Shown piece by piece: positions 11,301-21,424 of a stretch of DNA of 60,000 nucleotides. The notes beneath the pieces are model-generated. The model saw only the letters and a program-made list of their open reading frames with translations, was not told the DNA's origin and made no database searches. Source of the DNA: Hydractinia symbiolongicarpus (Eukaryota > Cnidaria > Hydrozoa > Anthoathecata > Hydractiniidae). Position numbers and translations under genes: made by a program. Position 1 is the stretch's first letter. Each line of letters begins with the position of its first letter. The stretch is from assembly GCF_029227915.1 (NCBI RefSeq), contig NC_079875.1:24810001-24870000 (forward strand). The letters run 5' to 3'.

Positions 11301-13102
11301 CCGTATGCTTTGTGAATATCTAATACCGTTTCATATGTAGCGATACCTATATATGTATGCTAACATAGAGTTTTTTGGCATAAGGGTATATATATTTATA
11401 TCGTTATTAGCAGCGGGTTATATATTTACACCTTATGTGCGATTTCTATGCAGTACATCCCTAATTTTTTTAGTTAAATTTTAGCGTACGGCCACGTCAT
11501 AAGAAAGTGACCCGTGATTTCCGTGTCGTGGACTCACAGTTTTACTCACGCAAGGGAATTAATATATAAGATAAATATTTTGGGCAGGAATCGTTTGTTT
11601 CTTAGTAGTGAATTTTTACATAGGCGAAATTCCAAAAGTAGAAATTAATACGTCGCATTGTAATAAAATGTTTGCCTAAATATGCCCGGTATCTTTTCAA
11701 GGTTAGTGATTAAAATATGCCCGGTATCTTTTTGAGGTTAGTGATTAAAATATGCCCGGTATCTTTTTGAGGTTAGTAATTAAAATATGGTGACTACAAA
11801 ATTAAATTAGAGAATTAACAACTTTCTGCCACATAATGTTCTCACTGTATTTAATAAAATAATTATGTATTTATTTTTTACGGTAGAAGATATTTATTTT
11901 TAGAAGGAGCCAGCAGAACGCCAGCCTGTACAGTTTGTGCGAACTATACTGTGTTACTACCAAATGGGGTCTGTGCAGAAACTTGCCCCGTCTCGACTTA
12001 CCAATCACCTCTAGATAATCGATGTATTCCTTGTCAAGGGATAGGCTGCAAAAGTTGTTCTCACTCTTCCACCTGCTCTGCTTGTCTACCCTTTTATGAA
12101 TTATCAAATGGCATATGCAAGTCTACATGCGGCTTGGACATGTACCCAGATTTAAATACCAAACAGTGTCGAGAATGTCATCCGTTTTGTTTATCGTGTG
12201 ATGGACCAACTAAAGCCGATTGTAAACGGTGTAGTAAAAAGGCTGTGATGGTGATTACAAAGAAAAATAAAAAACAATGTCTTCCCTCGTGCCCGTTTGG
12301 TTTTTATTCGCTCAATCAATTATGCGTACCCTGTAAGAAGTCGTGCAAGTCATGCGTGAACAAAGAGATGTGTACTTCATGTAAAAACAACACAGTGTTA
12401 TACGAGAAGCGATGTCTCACTGCCTGTCCCAATGGATGGTTCCAAGGAAGCCGTCAAAACTGTGTAAAATGTTCTGACAAATACGAAAACTGTGTAGAGT
12501 GCAACGCTACACTTTGTACGGAGTGTATACCAAGTGCGTATCGTCTTTATGAGACATGCGTCACGCATTGCAACGCTTCTTATTTTCGAACGCGTAGAAA
12601 ATGTCTCCCGTGTACCACAGCTTTCAGGCATTGTGCGAGTTGCAATGAAAGCGCGTGTGTCACATGTCAGGATGGATTTCACTACATCAACAACTCGTGC
12701 GCGCCAGCGTGTGGTGATTGCGCATTTAACGCGTCTTGTGTACCATGTAGAAAAAAATCCCTAAAGGTGGAGGGACCGACAGTTACCACCGTCACAGTTT
12801 TGCAGGAGATAACTCACGTAGGGAACCACAATGCTTCTAATATATCGGTGAGAGTAGTTCAGAGGTCGCGAAGAAGCATTGATGAGGATTCTGAAGTATA
12901 TCCTTCATCTGGGAAATTTTTCAAATTATCGCTGGCTGTTGTAGCGATTGGTTTGGTTAGCTTAGTCGGTATTCTGTTTTGGAGAAGTAAAAATATGTAC
13001 CAAGGGAGAAGATTCTTTACAAAGTCTATCGACTCTCCCCCATTAACGTGGAAAAAGCCGGAAAAGAAATCGCTGCGGGCAAATTTTGCACTGATCAAGT
13101 AA
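888..13102 (+). CDS. Furin/PCSK5-like proprotein convertase, transmembrane, 5' end outside window
   Basis: Proprotein convertases are Ca2+-dependent secretory-pathway serine proteases that cut precursors after paired basic residues. Sixteen exons with GT-AG borders keep one frame: 888-925, 1040-1116, 1193-1281, 1371-1543, 1610-1825, 1954-2054, 2120-2344, 2426-2724, 2802-3010, 3087-3264, 3374-3647, 4421-4620, 4826-5150, 5233-5447, 5561-6247, 11904-13102 (about 1,500 codons). Visible parts are the catalytic His in HGTRC, the oxyanion Asn in ASGNGG, the catalytic Ser in HTGTSVS, a P domain, about 20 furin-like Cys repeats, one transmembrane helix and a basic tail. The exon with the catalytic Asp and the signal/propeptide exons must lie upstream of position 1. 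The many Cys repeats plus a membrane anchor match PCSK5B or insect Fur2 better than furin itself. The gene is convergent with the thrombospondin gene. Confidence 0.95.
2426..3010 (+). CDS. Convertase exons 8-9: P (homo B) domain and start of Cys-rich region
   Basis: Exon 2426-2724 encodes the P-domain beta-barrel that stabilises convertase catalytic domains. [20 protein letters not shown] and [13 protein letters not shown] correspond to the family pattern of a strand followed by an SPxGT-like turn, and [15 protein letters not shown] to the conserved HxWGE(D/N)PxG segment. Exon 2802-3010 finishes the domain ([12 protein letters not shown], matching the conserved LxLxGT end). It then enters the first furin-like Cys repeat ([20 protein letters not shown]) without a linker intron. 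Phases fit: 2724 ends at codon position 1 and 2802 supplies the other two bases. Confidence 0.93.
3087..6247 (+). CDS. Convertase exons 10-15: array of furin-like Cys repeats 2-14
   Basis: Exons 3087-3264, 3374-3647, 4421-4620, 4826-5150, 5233-5447 and 5561-6247 encode consecutive furin-like (FU) repeats of about 45-50 residues with the spacing CxxC...CxxC...C...CxxC. In PCSK5/6 this region binds heparan sulfate or TIMPs and tethers the enzyme to the cell surface or matrix. Exon borders do not follow repeat borders. Repeat 14 ([12 protein letters not shown]) is interrupted by the 5.7-kb intron and finished in the last exon. Reading frames across all junctions are intact. Confidence 0.93.
3932..4265. 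repeat. Minisatellite, about 26-bp unit, in convertase intron
   Basis: About twelve imperfect copies of a unit close to CTATGGCGTCGACTTTTATG + ACGTCC lie in the intron between exons 3374-3647 and 4421-4620. Each unit carries GTCGAC and TGACGTCC-like words, so the array is far richer in CpG than its surroundings. The repeats include many copies of the CREB/ATF half site TGACGT, whose significance is unknown. Confidence 0.85.
6350..9010 (-). mobile_element. Non-autonomous Helitron, copy 1 of a tandem pair
   Basis: Read on the minus strand the element starts TCTTATATATTAATTCCC at 9010. It ends with a short hairpin (GTGGA, 4-nt loop, TCCAC) followed about 10 nt later by CTAG at 6353-6350, with host T next. 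5' TC, 3' hairpin plus CTRR, and no terminal repeats or target duplication are Helitron hallmarks. No Rep/helicase frame is present, so it is non-autonomous. The interior (about 6,700-8,200) is made of degenerate 100-130-bp repeats around TATTGCATAC, TCCTTCCTCAC and ACAAAATGT. It lies in the last intron of the convertase gene. Confidence 0.88.
9011..11571 (-). mobile_element. Non-autonomous Helitron, copy 2, fused head-to-tail to copy 1
   Basis: This is a nearly identical second copy of the upstream element, 100 bp shorter through internal deletions, the largest near 10,555 and 10,740. On the minus strand it starts TCTTATATAT at 11571, preceded by host A, and ends CTAG at 9014-9011. The next base is the T of copy 1's initial TC, so the two elements join with no base between them. 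The A|TC...CTAG|T rule holds at the outer ends of the pair. Confidence 0.88.
11680..11784. repeat. 35-bp tandem repeat, three copies
   Basis: Three copies of a 35-bp unit beginning ATATGCCCGGTATCTTTT start at 11680, 11715 and 11750. They lie between the Helitron pair and the last convertase exon and differ at only a few bases. No function is suggested. Confidence 0.9.
11904..13102 (+). CDS. Convertase last exon: Cys repeats 15-20, RSRR site, transmembrane helix, tail
   Basis: The exon starts after the acceptor TTTTAG at 11898-11903 and ends at the TAA of 13100-13102. It encodes the last six, partly degenerate, Cys repeats and a Val/Thr-rich linker. RSRR follows at 12863-12874, then the helix [19 protein letters not shown] and a tail of about 40 residues rich in Lys/Arg. 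The layout predicts a type I membrane protein. RSRR matches the convertase's own R-x-R-R preference and lies about 20 residues before the membrane, so shedding is possible (inference). Confidence 0.92.
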
Positions 13103-13747
13103 CGATTTGAGAAGATCTCCGAACTTAGAAAACTAAAAAGTAAAAGTCGACATTTTTTGTGACATCGCAATTTTAAGTTTTATGACGTATCGAAAGAATA
13201 ACCCTGAAAACTATAGGATATTTTATTTTCTATATCGAATATGTTTGTAAAGCGTTTATAGGCAACTTTTTTGAAGAGCTTGTACACAATTTTTTTCGTT
13301 GCTGCGCTTCTTCGCACGTTAAATAAGTGATTAGGCAGGAGAAATAACGAACTTTTAGCCTGGAAAAGATTTGATGGCGGTCAAAAAATAAACTTGCGCG
13401 CAGCAAATTCGAACAAAAGTAAAGTTGCGCACAGCGAATTCGAACAAACAAAACGAAAAAAACGTTAGCTATTTCTCGCGTCCTTTTTCGCCTGTTAGCA
13501 TAAAAGAATTGAATTACTCTGCAGAGGGTATTAAACAGACAAACGATGTAAATTTAAAAAGGTTTTATTTTTAACTACGGTATTTTATACATCATATTAT
13601 ATTCGACACCTACGAAATATTTTGTCTTGTTGTGTCTCGTTTACACCAGATATTGTTCTTCGTTAAAGTGTTCGACAAGCTCGTGTATGAAAATCACTAA
13701 AATGTCGAGTGCTGTTATTTTTTTTCAATTGATACATTTATCATTTG
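13103..13747. other. Intergenic gap between two convergent genes
   Basis: This stretch holds the 3' untranslated regions of the convertase (+) and thrombospondin (-) genes. An AATAAA hexamer on the plus strand near 13,389 and a TTTATT (AATAAA on the minus strand) near 13,564 are candidate poly(A) signals. No additional coding sequence is convincing. Confidence 0.6.
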
Positions 13748-15281
13748 CTAATTCGATTTTTTTGGTTGAATAGCCGCCAAAATATCTTCAGGTATCTCTT
13801 CTGTAGAAAAGAAAAAACAAGTTGTCAATACCAGAGAAATCCTCGCAAAATCTCTTCAATCTACAGCATACCCCTTAACCCTTTGACGATTATAAACAGC
13901 AGGAGGCTCCGCCCCTACAACCCCATGTCTGGTCTATTCTCACAAATTTTGAAGTAAAGTATAATTTTTTGTTTTTTTTTCTGTTTGTGTTTACACTTTT
14001 CAAGAGTGACGAGAATATTTTCTGTTTCCAATATTCGCAATAGCAAACAGACTTCCTTCTTCATACTCTTCGATTTTGTGTTACGAATGCACAAATTTTT
14101 GGCCGAAACAGCAAATATTTTCAGTTTACACAATCAACTATGAAATTGTGACACAAAGCCCCCGTCCTAATCCGAATATAATCTTTGATACTTAATTGTG
14201 TATTTCCAATAAAAAAGCGATTTTGATAATTAACTCTGACTGTAGGTTTATTCTGCAAACTTTACAAAAATCACTACATGCAAGTAACTTACCGTTACAT
14301 GTGACCTTAACATCTGACCATATCATTCCTGATTGGCTGAAAGAATACGGTCCGAGTTGACCACCCTTGATATCGTTGTGTATGATGTATCCTGTATCTA
14401 GCAAAATGGCGCTACGTCGATAAACTTTTAATCTAGAAAAAAGTTGAGGAAATGGTACAATAAAACAACCCCAGAACTTCTTTTTCACTTTTAAATATCC
14501 GCGCAAGTCACATATCAGAAAGAAAGCCCTGGGAACGAAGTCGTATAACCGTAGTAACCACATGTCCCTCACGTTCTAACGTCATGAATCTCTAGCGTAT
14601 CAGCAATCAGTTGAAAATACCTTATAAGTCCCATGCTAGGTCGATGCATTAAAAACCATTTATACGGCACTTTGTCCTCCCAACCTCGCTCCGCTTTATC
14701 CCGCCATAGTTGTGTCACCTGAGATAACAATTAAATAATTGAAGCACATGAGCGTGCAAATAAATAAATACATAAATATATTCATAAAAATAAGCAAACA
14801 AATAGATATACTTGATTAGTGACGTTTCCAGAATGCCAAATAGCAGCACGCAAGTCAAAACTCTGTCCAGTTGACGAATGAATGTACTAGAGAACAAAGA
14901 ACGTTTTTTTTAAAAGCACTTGAAAAACAATTTTTTAAATGTTACATGACCGAAGATAGTCGTACCTTTAATTCGATACCAGCTTTCGCCGTGGAGAGGT
15001 ATGATGGCTTGCTGCGCCAATAGCTTTGCGTTTTTTGTTTCCAAGACAGCAAGTAAAACTTTCGAACATTTTGAAAACCAAAAGCAAATCCAATGAAATC
15101 ATCATCATTTCTCGTGTTCACAAAAACGCTTCCAGTAAAATCGAATCCATTGAAACTGTCCTTACCTACACACAATCATATGTTTATTAAAAAATCATCA
15201 AACAGAATAATAAAAATAGGAAAACAACGTACTTAGAATTAAAGATGGCGCCGAATTTCTCTCTTGTACCATCTCCCTACC
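13748..15281 (-). CDS. Thrombospondin exons 19-24: C-terminal domain (TSP_C)
   Basis: Exons 15281-15233, 15165-14966, 14886-14812, 14718-14621, 14432-14293 and 13800-13748 encode the C-terminal beta-sandwich. Recognisable pieces are [72 protein letters not shown] and [12 protein letters not shown]. They match the order of the vertebrate domain that binds integrins and CD47. The tail [10 protein letters not shown] then TAG at 13750-13748 agrees with the IPEDF-type ending of COMP/TSP-4. Confidence 0.93.
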
Positions 15282-18200
15282 CTGAAAAAACAATAATTGT
15301 AACCGCTAAAAACCTTTTTTTTTAAAAAAAATTAGAAAAAACTTGCGAGTTTTTACCTGATCATGTAAGGCCCACTTTGGATGTTTTTGAGCTTGTCGAT
15401 CCATTGTCCCCAGTAACACAACGTCATGACGTGTGAAATCTGTTGTGAAAACATACTTGTTTTGAGGACAAGTGTCGTCATATAATTTACCGTCACCGTC
15501 TTCATCCCCTTGACAGACGTCTCCAACACCATCACCGTCAAAATCACTCTGTGCTGGGTTGGCAACTAGATGGCAGTTATCAACATTGTCTGCAACACCG
15601 TCTCCATCGTCGTCATCATCGCAAGCGTCACCTGAATTCATCCAATCATTTTTATAATAACAAAATCGCTGGAGTACATATGAGCTCACCACTGGTGCCT
15701 GCTCTATTTCAATTAGTTGATAGAATTGATGGAACAAGTTGTGTTAGTTACTAAACCGTCTTTTAGCGTACAATTCCACTACTTATTATTTTCAAAATGT
15801 TAACCGGCCTCTGTCGATAATGAGTGTGGTATCAACCTTTTTGAATCGAGTTATATTTCTGATTTGTAAACCCTACCTTTTCCATCAGAATCTGTATCTA
15901 ATTGGTCAGCGTTTGCTTCATGTGGACAGTTGTCAAATTTGTCAATGTGTCCATCCTTGTCACTGTGTCAGCAAAAACAAATAATTACATGGATGCAAAG
16001 CTACCAACACACAAAGACACGTGCACTTACTTGTCAATATCATTGTCACATTTGTCACCATATCTGTCGCCATCAATGTTTTTCTGTGAAGAAAAAACTT
16101 ATTAGCTGCAATACCATTAATGTCATACCGTGTTTCTAAGACAACATTCGTGTTGATGCATGGAATATGAGCTTGCAAATACCACGTCGGCTTACCTGCT
16201 TAGGATTATATGTATCTGGACAATTGTCGCACACATCCCCCGCGCCATCTTTGTCTCGATCCATCTGGTCTGCATTTTTAACAGTTTTGCAGTTGTCAAT
16301 AAAATTAAGCTCACCTGAAAGAAGAAGTAACATAGAAAACATGGCACTGATTCGCTTTCAAAACATTTCATATTGACAAACTGACCGTCTCCGTCCATGT
16401 CTCTGTCGCACACATCTCCCTTCCCATCTTGATCGTGGTCCTCTTGATCAGGATTAAAGACAAACATGCAGTTGTCACACTCGTCGCCATGCTCATCACT
16501 GTCACTGTTCGTTTGTCCTTTGTTTGCTACGTATGGACAGTTATCCTATAACACGTCAATTTGTTGTCAACAAGGCCAGTACTGGCAACTTAATATCCTA
16601 CTTATTTCAGAGTATCTTTTTTTGCGTATGTAGTTTTTGCGCAATGCTCGGTGTTTAGATGAAACATAATTTGATAAATTTTTTGTGAACGAAAATATTA
16701 CTAATGTTTAAACCTGTACGCAGCTGTAGAAAAATTAGATGCGAGCTAAAATATCACGAAGATCATTCTTACCATTGCGTTATGAATACCGTCGCCGTCA
16801 ATATCGACATCACAAGCGTCGCCTTCACCATCGCCATCAACGTCTTCCTGTCCACTATTTGGTACAGAGGGGCAATTATCCTAAAATACCGTATTTGGAA
16901 TCACATATCAGTTCATCCTTGGCTCTCCGCCACAGAGAATTTATCTTACTTTTTTACAATGCGCATCATCACAATTTAAGTCGACGTCAGGATATCCGTC
17001 ACCGTCTTGATCGTTGCCACATACATAGCCATCACCTGCTGTTGCCGCACGACACTATGGAAGAGACTTAGACATAAAATTCCACTATTTTTTCTCTTCC
17101 TGTCACTAGGTGTATTCAACTTACAGTACAGCGAGCACCATGCACTGAACGTTCGCATGTTGCATAAACAGAGCAAACATCTTTTCCTGTACACACTTCA
17201 ACAGGTAAGCATTTTCCTTGTCGATTTTTTTTGAACCCCGGGTTGCAATTACCGCATTTAAAACCGCCCTAAATGAAAACAAATTCATTTAACAACATCA
17301 TCATAACATCATAAAATGTTTGCAGAAGATACCACTTACGGGTGTGTTGGTACACTTGGAATGTTTATCACAAGAATGAAGATTCTCTTTGCATTCATCA
17401 ATGTCTGTACATTCCTGAACAGAATTATATATGTGTAACAGATTCAATCAATCTTTGAAAGTTATCAGCTTGATGGGTTATTTTTGGTTAAAGCACACTA
17501 CAGCACACTCTTAACCAAATGTCATGACTATATTCACACTTCATAGATTACTACGCGGATGAGTATAAACACATTTAAGCAGAAAGATTTTTTAACACGG
17601 TATGAAAAAGTTTTTGTCTGAAGATGTTGTGTACCTGTTTTTTGAGACGAGCAAACTCGCGACCAATTCCGATCACTTCCTCTCCGTGGTAGCCTTTTGG
17701 ACATGCGTGGCACATATATCCGGGAAATTTATTCTCGCATCTTGATACGGACGAACAGGGTAGCTCATCACACTAAAAATTGAGAAATTCTATAATATTT
17801 ATATTCATTTTTTCTTTTTGGTAATGTCGTTACATCTACCATATCAAACTCATTTCCGTGAAGAGGATGCATTGGACAAACTAATGATTGTACGGATTGT
17901 AAACGACAAAATATTTACTTCGTTAATATCTTTACAATTGACACCGTCCCCTTCTAAACCCACAGGACATTTACCACATGTAAATGTCTCGCCTGTTGAC
18001 ACGCAAGTTACAAACGGATAACATGGCGACGAAGAGCATGCGCTTGAAATGTTCTGATTGCTCGATGTTTGGAATACATCTAAATAGTTAAAAATACAGC
18101 TGCTTAAGAGAAATTTCAAAAAAAATATTTTTTGTTTCTTTTTTTTTTTGTAAATTTCAAAGTTTGGTGAGTCCTTTAACAATTTTGTTGTCTGAATCGA

Positions 18201-21200
18201 GATCTTAAAAAAAATATATTTTAAGATTTTCAGCCAGCTCGGTACAGCTGAGACGTTTGAGGTTGTCTCCTGTAGGACATGAGTGTGTGGATGTTCTTAT
18301 CATTTGCTTAAGGAGATATAATAAATTTGATCTGAATCGATTCAAAGAGTTTTTGGTTATTGTTACACAAAAACATGACCAAAAAAAGGACACGCATATC
18401 AGAAAAAATATTACTACCACAAAAAAAAAGAACTCGCAAATAGTCTAGCCTTTTCTCTTTTTTTTGATATTTATTCCACCAGCAATGTTATAGTTTTGTC
18501 ACAAGAATAGCTCCCTTGGATAACTTCTCTATATACAAGAAGTTTATCCCCTCAATGTACGAGGAAATATATGTATCCACTTTTAGAATCGTCTGGTGTG
18601 CGACAAAAATATCCACCTCTTTATACCAACAAAACTTTTAAAACAACAAAACATCAAGTCGTTAGTAAAAATAAAATGTAGAACATACTGTCTCGCCTGC
18701 CTCCCAACAGTACTAATTCTTTCAAACTTTTCATTTCAAATACCTAAATTAACAGGTCAGAATTTAAACACAAATAAAGAACGGTAGGAGGAGATGAAGA
18801 TTAATATTTTTTCCAACCTGATTGTCTTGGCGTGCCCGGACGTCTTTTAAGAGCGACACAATCTCTTGTAATTTCGACGATGACGGCACGTTGTTGCCAT
18901 GGTTTTCCAAATGACGAAAGATGGATGAAATTTCATTTGCTGACAGAGATGACAAAATTGAGCGTGTGGTTGCTGCTAAAGAAAAAAAATCTTAATCACG
19001 TGATAGAAGAGAAAAACATCCAGTGAAACAACAAAATGTCGTACTTGCACCGGCAACCGACTTGAAGGGCAAATTCTTGAAAGGATTCTCCGCAGGCGGT
19101 GCATAGGATGGTTCGGTTGGAGGTTTGCATTTATTCTGTTGCAAATACGTTGATATATTTCTTTGAAATATTAAACGAAAGTTGGTTAAACTGCCCTGAG
19201 AATTAAAATACGACATTGTGACCAAGTGTAACAAGGTACTGGGTGCAAGCTTGCGTGTAATAAGCAGATACAGAATGCAAGTGTAATTTACAGAACAGAA
19301 AATATAAAATACAGAATTCAATCACACCATAACGTAATACCTTAAACCTGGAGAAAATTTTTCCAGCTATTTCTCGCTGTCCCAAGCGTAGTTCTAAACC
19401 ATCTTTTGGTCCATTTTTAATCAACACTCGAGCTTTCTTCTTATCGACCAATTTGCAGTTGACGTACAAGCTTACTAAATTCTTTTTCTTCTGTTTGTGA
19501 AAATGCAGAGTTGCAGTGTGCCATTCAACATCATCGTACTTAGCTGAAAATTAAAAAATACTTCGAAAAAAATGGATACGATGTACACCGCTGTTGAAAC
19601 ATTTCTCTTACTTGTATCTTGCAGCGTAACATATTCAACTCCAGTCTTTCCGTAGAATTGCAAACCATATTTTCCAGTTTTTCCCGACCTCATCCACAGT
19701 CCAAATAATGGTGTCGCTAAAAAAATAACGATCATGACGACTAGTCGTTAACCCGAAAAGGGGGAGTGTACTGGTTGGCCATCATTAATACTTCATGTGT
19801 CAGTGTTTCGTGTAGCGGTTCGGCTACTATTTGGTATTTGGAATGGCTATTGCTATATAGACAAGTTTGCCCGCCCTTTTTATTCCGCCCAGCTTGGCTC
19901 GATTGCAATCAATATATTTTAAGGAACAAACTTTCGCGATTAAGTCATTTTTCGCGAGGCCTGACTCTCGCGATCTAGACCAAAAACAGCGCAAACTTCA
20001 TTTCGCGAAACCTTCTTTATTCAAAGTAGACGTTTATTACGGATTCGCCTGTCAGCGAATTATTCACTCCGCAAGGAACGAAAGCACAAAATACGGCTAT
20101 TATAGAGATTACTCGCTAACCCGTTGAAAAATTAAAGTATCACACTTTGGAGGAGCGGGAGAAGTGGTGGTCGTGCCGGAATGAAGCTGTTCTGTGCCAT
20201 TTTAGATTATAAATCAAATATAGACTGATTGTTTAGAATTTTGTTTTTCGTATTAAAAAAAAACCCTAAATAAGCCTCTTCCTTTCACAATTGTTGAAAT
20301 CCGTGTTCTGATAATTGTGTTTCCGAAAAAATGTGGTACCTGTGCGCTTCTGTTCTAACCAGAGAATAGACCCTTTATGGTATGGTTCGGGTCTTACTTT
20401 GAACGTGATAATAAACGAATGGTGTTGTGTGAAAAGTTCGACCACTTCTTTTAGAACCTCATTAACAGCAGTTATACCGTTAGACGTTCGACCAAAATAG
20501 TAACCATTTCCCACTTTGCAGCTTGTCGTAGCTTGCACACCATTTTGACCATCTTTTAAGTTAAAAGAATCAAGAATGTCCACCTCTAAAATATGGCGAA
20601 GAAATTATTTTTAACTTATATACAATTAACATGCCGGCCTTAGGAACTTAAATGTTGAGTTTCAAATTATCACGAAAAATTAAAAATTCAGTCGCACAAA
20701 TTTGTACGCCATGAATTAACCTTGTTTACCTGTTATTTATCAATACAACAAAAGCGCTTTCAGCTGTTGAGAGGATTAATTTCTAGGGAGATATAATCAC
20801 CAGTTTAATATAAGTCACGTGACCGATGAGTTCCTCATTAAGCATGTGAAGATATTAACATCGAACACAAAGCTGACATGCGCAGTATGATAGACAAAAC
20901 GGGAGATAAAAATTTCAGAAAAAATTGATGTCATAGACGTGTTCCCTCCCTATTAATAAGATGGCAGATTTATCGGTTTTTTATCTTAATAACAAGTCTT
21001 TTAATTGGTAGATTAACAGAAACTATGGAAACTTTCCCTAGCAACGCCTTCATAGTTATGAATGAATAACAAAAATTTTAAATCGCCAGCATCATATATA
21101 TTCTCAAGCGAATCACGCAGTCGAACATTAATGCGAAGGAGCAGCCCAAACCTCCAAAGGTTAAAACCCCTGGGGTCAAGGTTGGTGGCATAACCTGATA

Positions 21201-21424
21201 AACTCCCATACGGAGGACTTCATTGTGACGGTGGAGAGGTCATAAATTATGGAATGATCATTTTAATTGTGGGAATTGTACGATTGACATTGAAGGGTGA
21301 CAAAAACTTAGTAAAAGTGAAGTGGATAGATAAATAAAAAATATATCGCTTGTCAATCAAAATAAACAAACATACCCAAAGTGTTGACGGTTGACAAAAA
21401 CAACAATAAGCCGATGCTGAGCAT
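13748..21424 (-). CDS. Thrombospondin, short (COMP/TSP-4-like) type, complete gene
   Basis: Thrombospondins are secreted Ca2+-binding matrix glycoproteins. Coding exons, 5' to 3' on the minus strand: 21424-21376, 20585-20340, 19716-19612, 19543-19341, 19135-19045, 18975-18818, (18306-18246, uncertain), 18079-17919, 17772-17635, 17414-17340, 17268-17125, 17054-16950, 16880-16773, 16545-16386, 16314-16196, 16083-16031, 15962-15877, 15631-15357, 15281-15233, 15165-14966, 14886-14812, 14718-14621, 14432-14293, 13800-13748. Phases agree at every junction, giving roughly 970 residues, the size of vertebrate TSP-4. Order is signal peptide, N-terminal domain, coiled coil, EGF-like repeats, type 3 repeats, C-terminal lectin-like domain. 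There is no procollagen domain and there are no type 1 repeats, which places it with the pentameric subgroup. Confidence 0.94.
15357..17054 (-). CDS. Thrombospondin exons 12-18: type 3 Ca2+-binding repeats
   Basis: Seven exons (17054-16950, 16880-16773, 16545-16386, 16314-16196, 16083-16031, 15962-15877, 15631-15357) encode repeated DxDxDGxxD...C and DNCP units such as [29 protein letters not shown] and [11 protein letters not shown]. These form the aspartate-rich wire that binds many Ca2+ ions and wraps the C-terminal domain. Splitting over many small exons at codon borders is typical. The last exon also starts the C-terminal domain ([14 protein letters not shown]). Confidence 0.95.
17125..18079 (-). 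CDS. Thrombospondin exons 8-11: EGF-like repeats
   Basis: Exons 18079-17919, 17772-17635, 17414-17340 and 17268-17125 encode EGF-like repeats. The first reads [12 protein letters not shown]...[20 protein letters not shown] and ends DINE. The third has the Ca2+-binding EGF start (TDIDEC). Each exon is a multiple of three or balanced by its neighbour, so the repeats stay in frame. This is the thrombospondin signature segment preceding the type 3 repeats. Confidence 0.9.
18818..18975 (-). CDS. Thrombospondin exon 6: oligomerisation coiled coil
   Basis: The exon encodes leucine/isoleucine heptads ([17 protein letters not shown], then [18 protein letters not shown]). It sits exactly where COMP and TSP-4 carry their five-stranded coiled coil, between the N-terminal domain and the EGF-like repeats. 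Cysteines that normally lock the pentamer would have to come from the next, poorly defined exon (candidate 18306-18246, containing HSCPTGD). Confidence 0.75.
19045..20585 (-). CDS. Thrombospondin exons 2-5: N-terminal (laminin-G-like) domain
   Basis: Exons 20585-20340, 19716-19612, 19543-19341 and 19135-19045 encode a beta-rich domain. Features are [17 protein letters not shown], a long hydrophobic strand [30 protein letters not shown] and LYVNCKLVD, the pattern of the thrombospondin N-terminal laminin-G-like fold. A Pro-rich linker ([15 protein letters not shown]) follows. The intron between the first two of these exons contains a mini-Helitron at 19741-20108. Confidence 0.85.
19741..20108 (-). 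mobile_element. Mini-Helitron (368 bp)
   Basis: On the minus strand it starts TCTCTATAATAGCCGTATTT after host A and ends GGGTTAACGACTAG before host T, so 5' TC and 3' CTAG fit Helitron ends. The 3' hairpin is weak (CCC/GGG with a short loop). There is no coding capacity. It lies in a thrombospondin intron and resembles the small elements at 29,803 and 43,676. Confidence 0.75.
21376..21424 (-). CDS. Thrombospondin exon 1: start codon and signal peptide
   Basis: The ATG is at 21424-21422 on the minus strand. It opens [17 protein letters not shown], a typical secretory signal peptide, and the exon stops at a GTATGT donor. The single base left over is completed by the exon at 20585. The intron of about 790 bp (20,586-21,375) shows no other coding sequence. 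Confidence 0.85.

Noticed and set aside
15551-15754. Plus-strand frame over thrombospondin exons
   Set aside because: It is the antisense of Asp-rich type 3 repeat codons.
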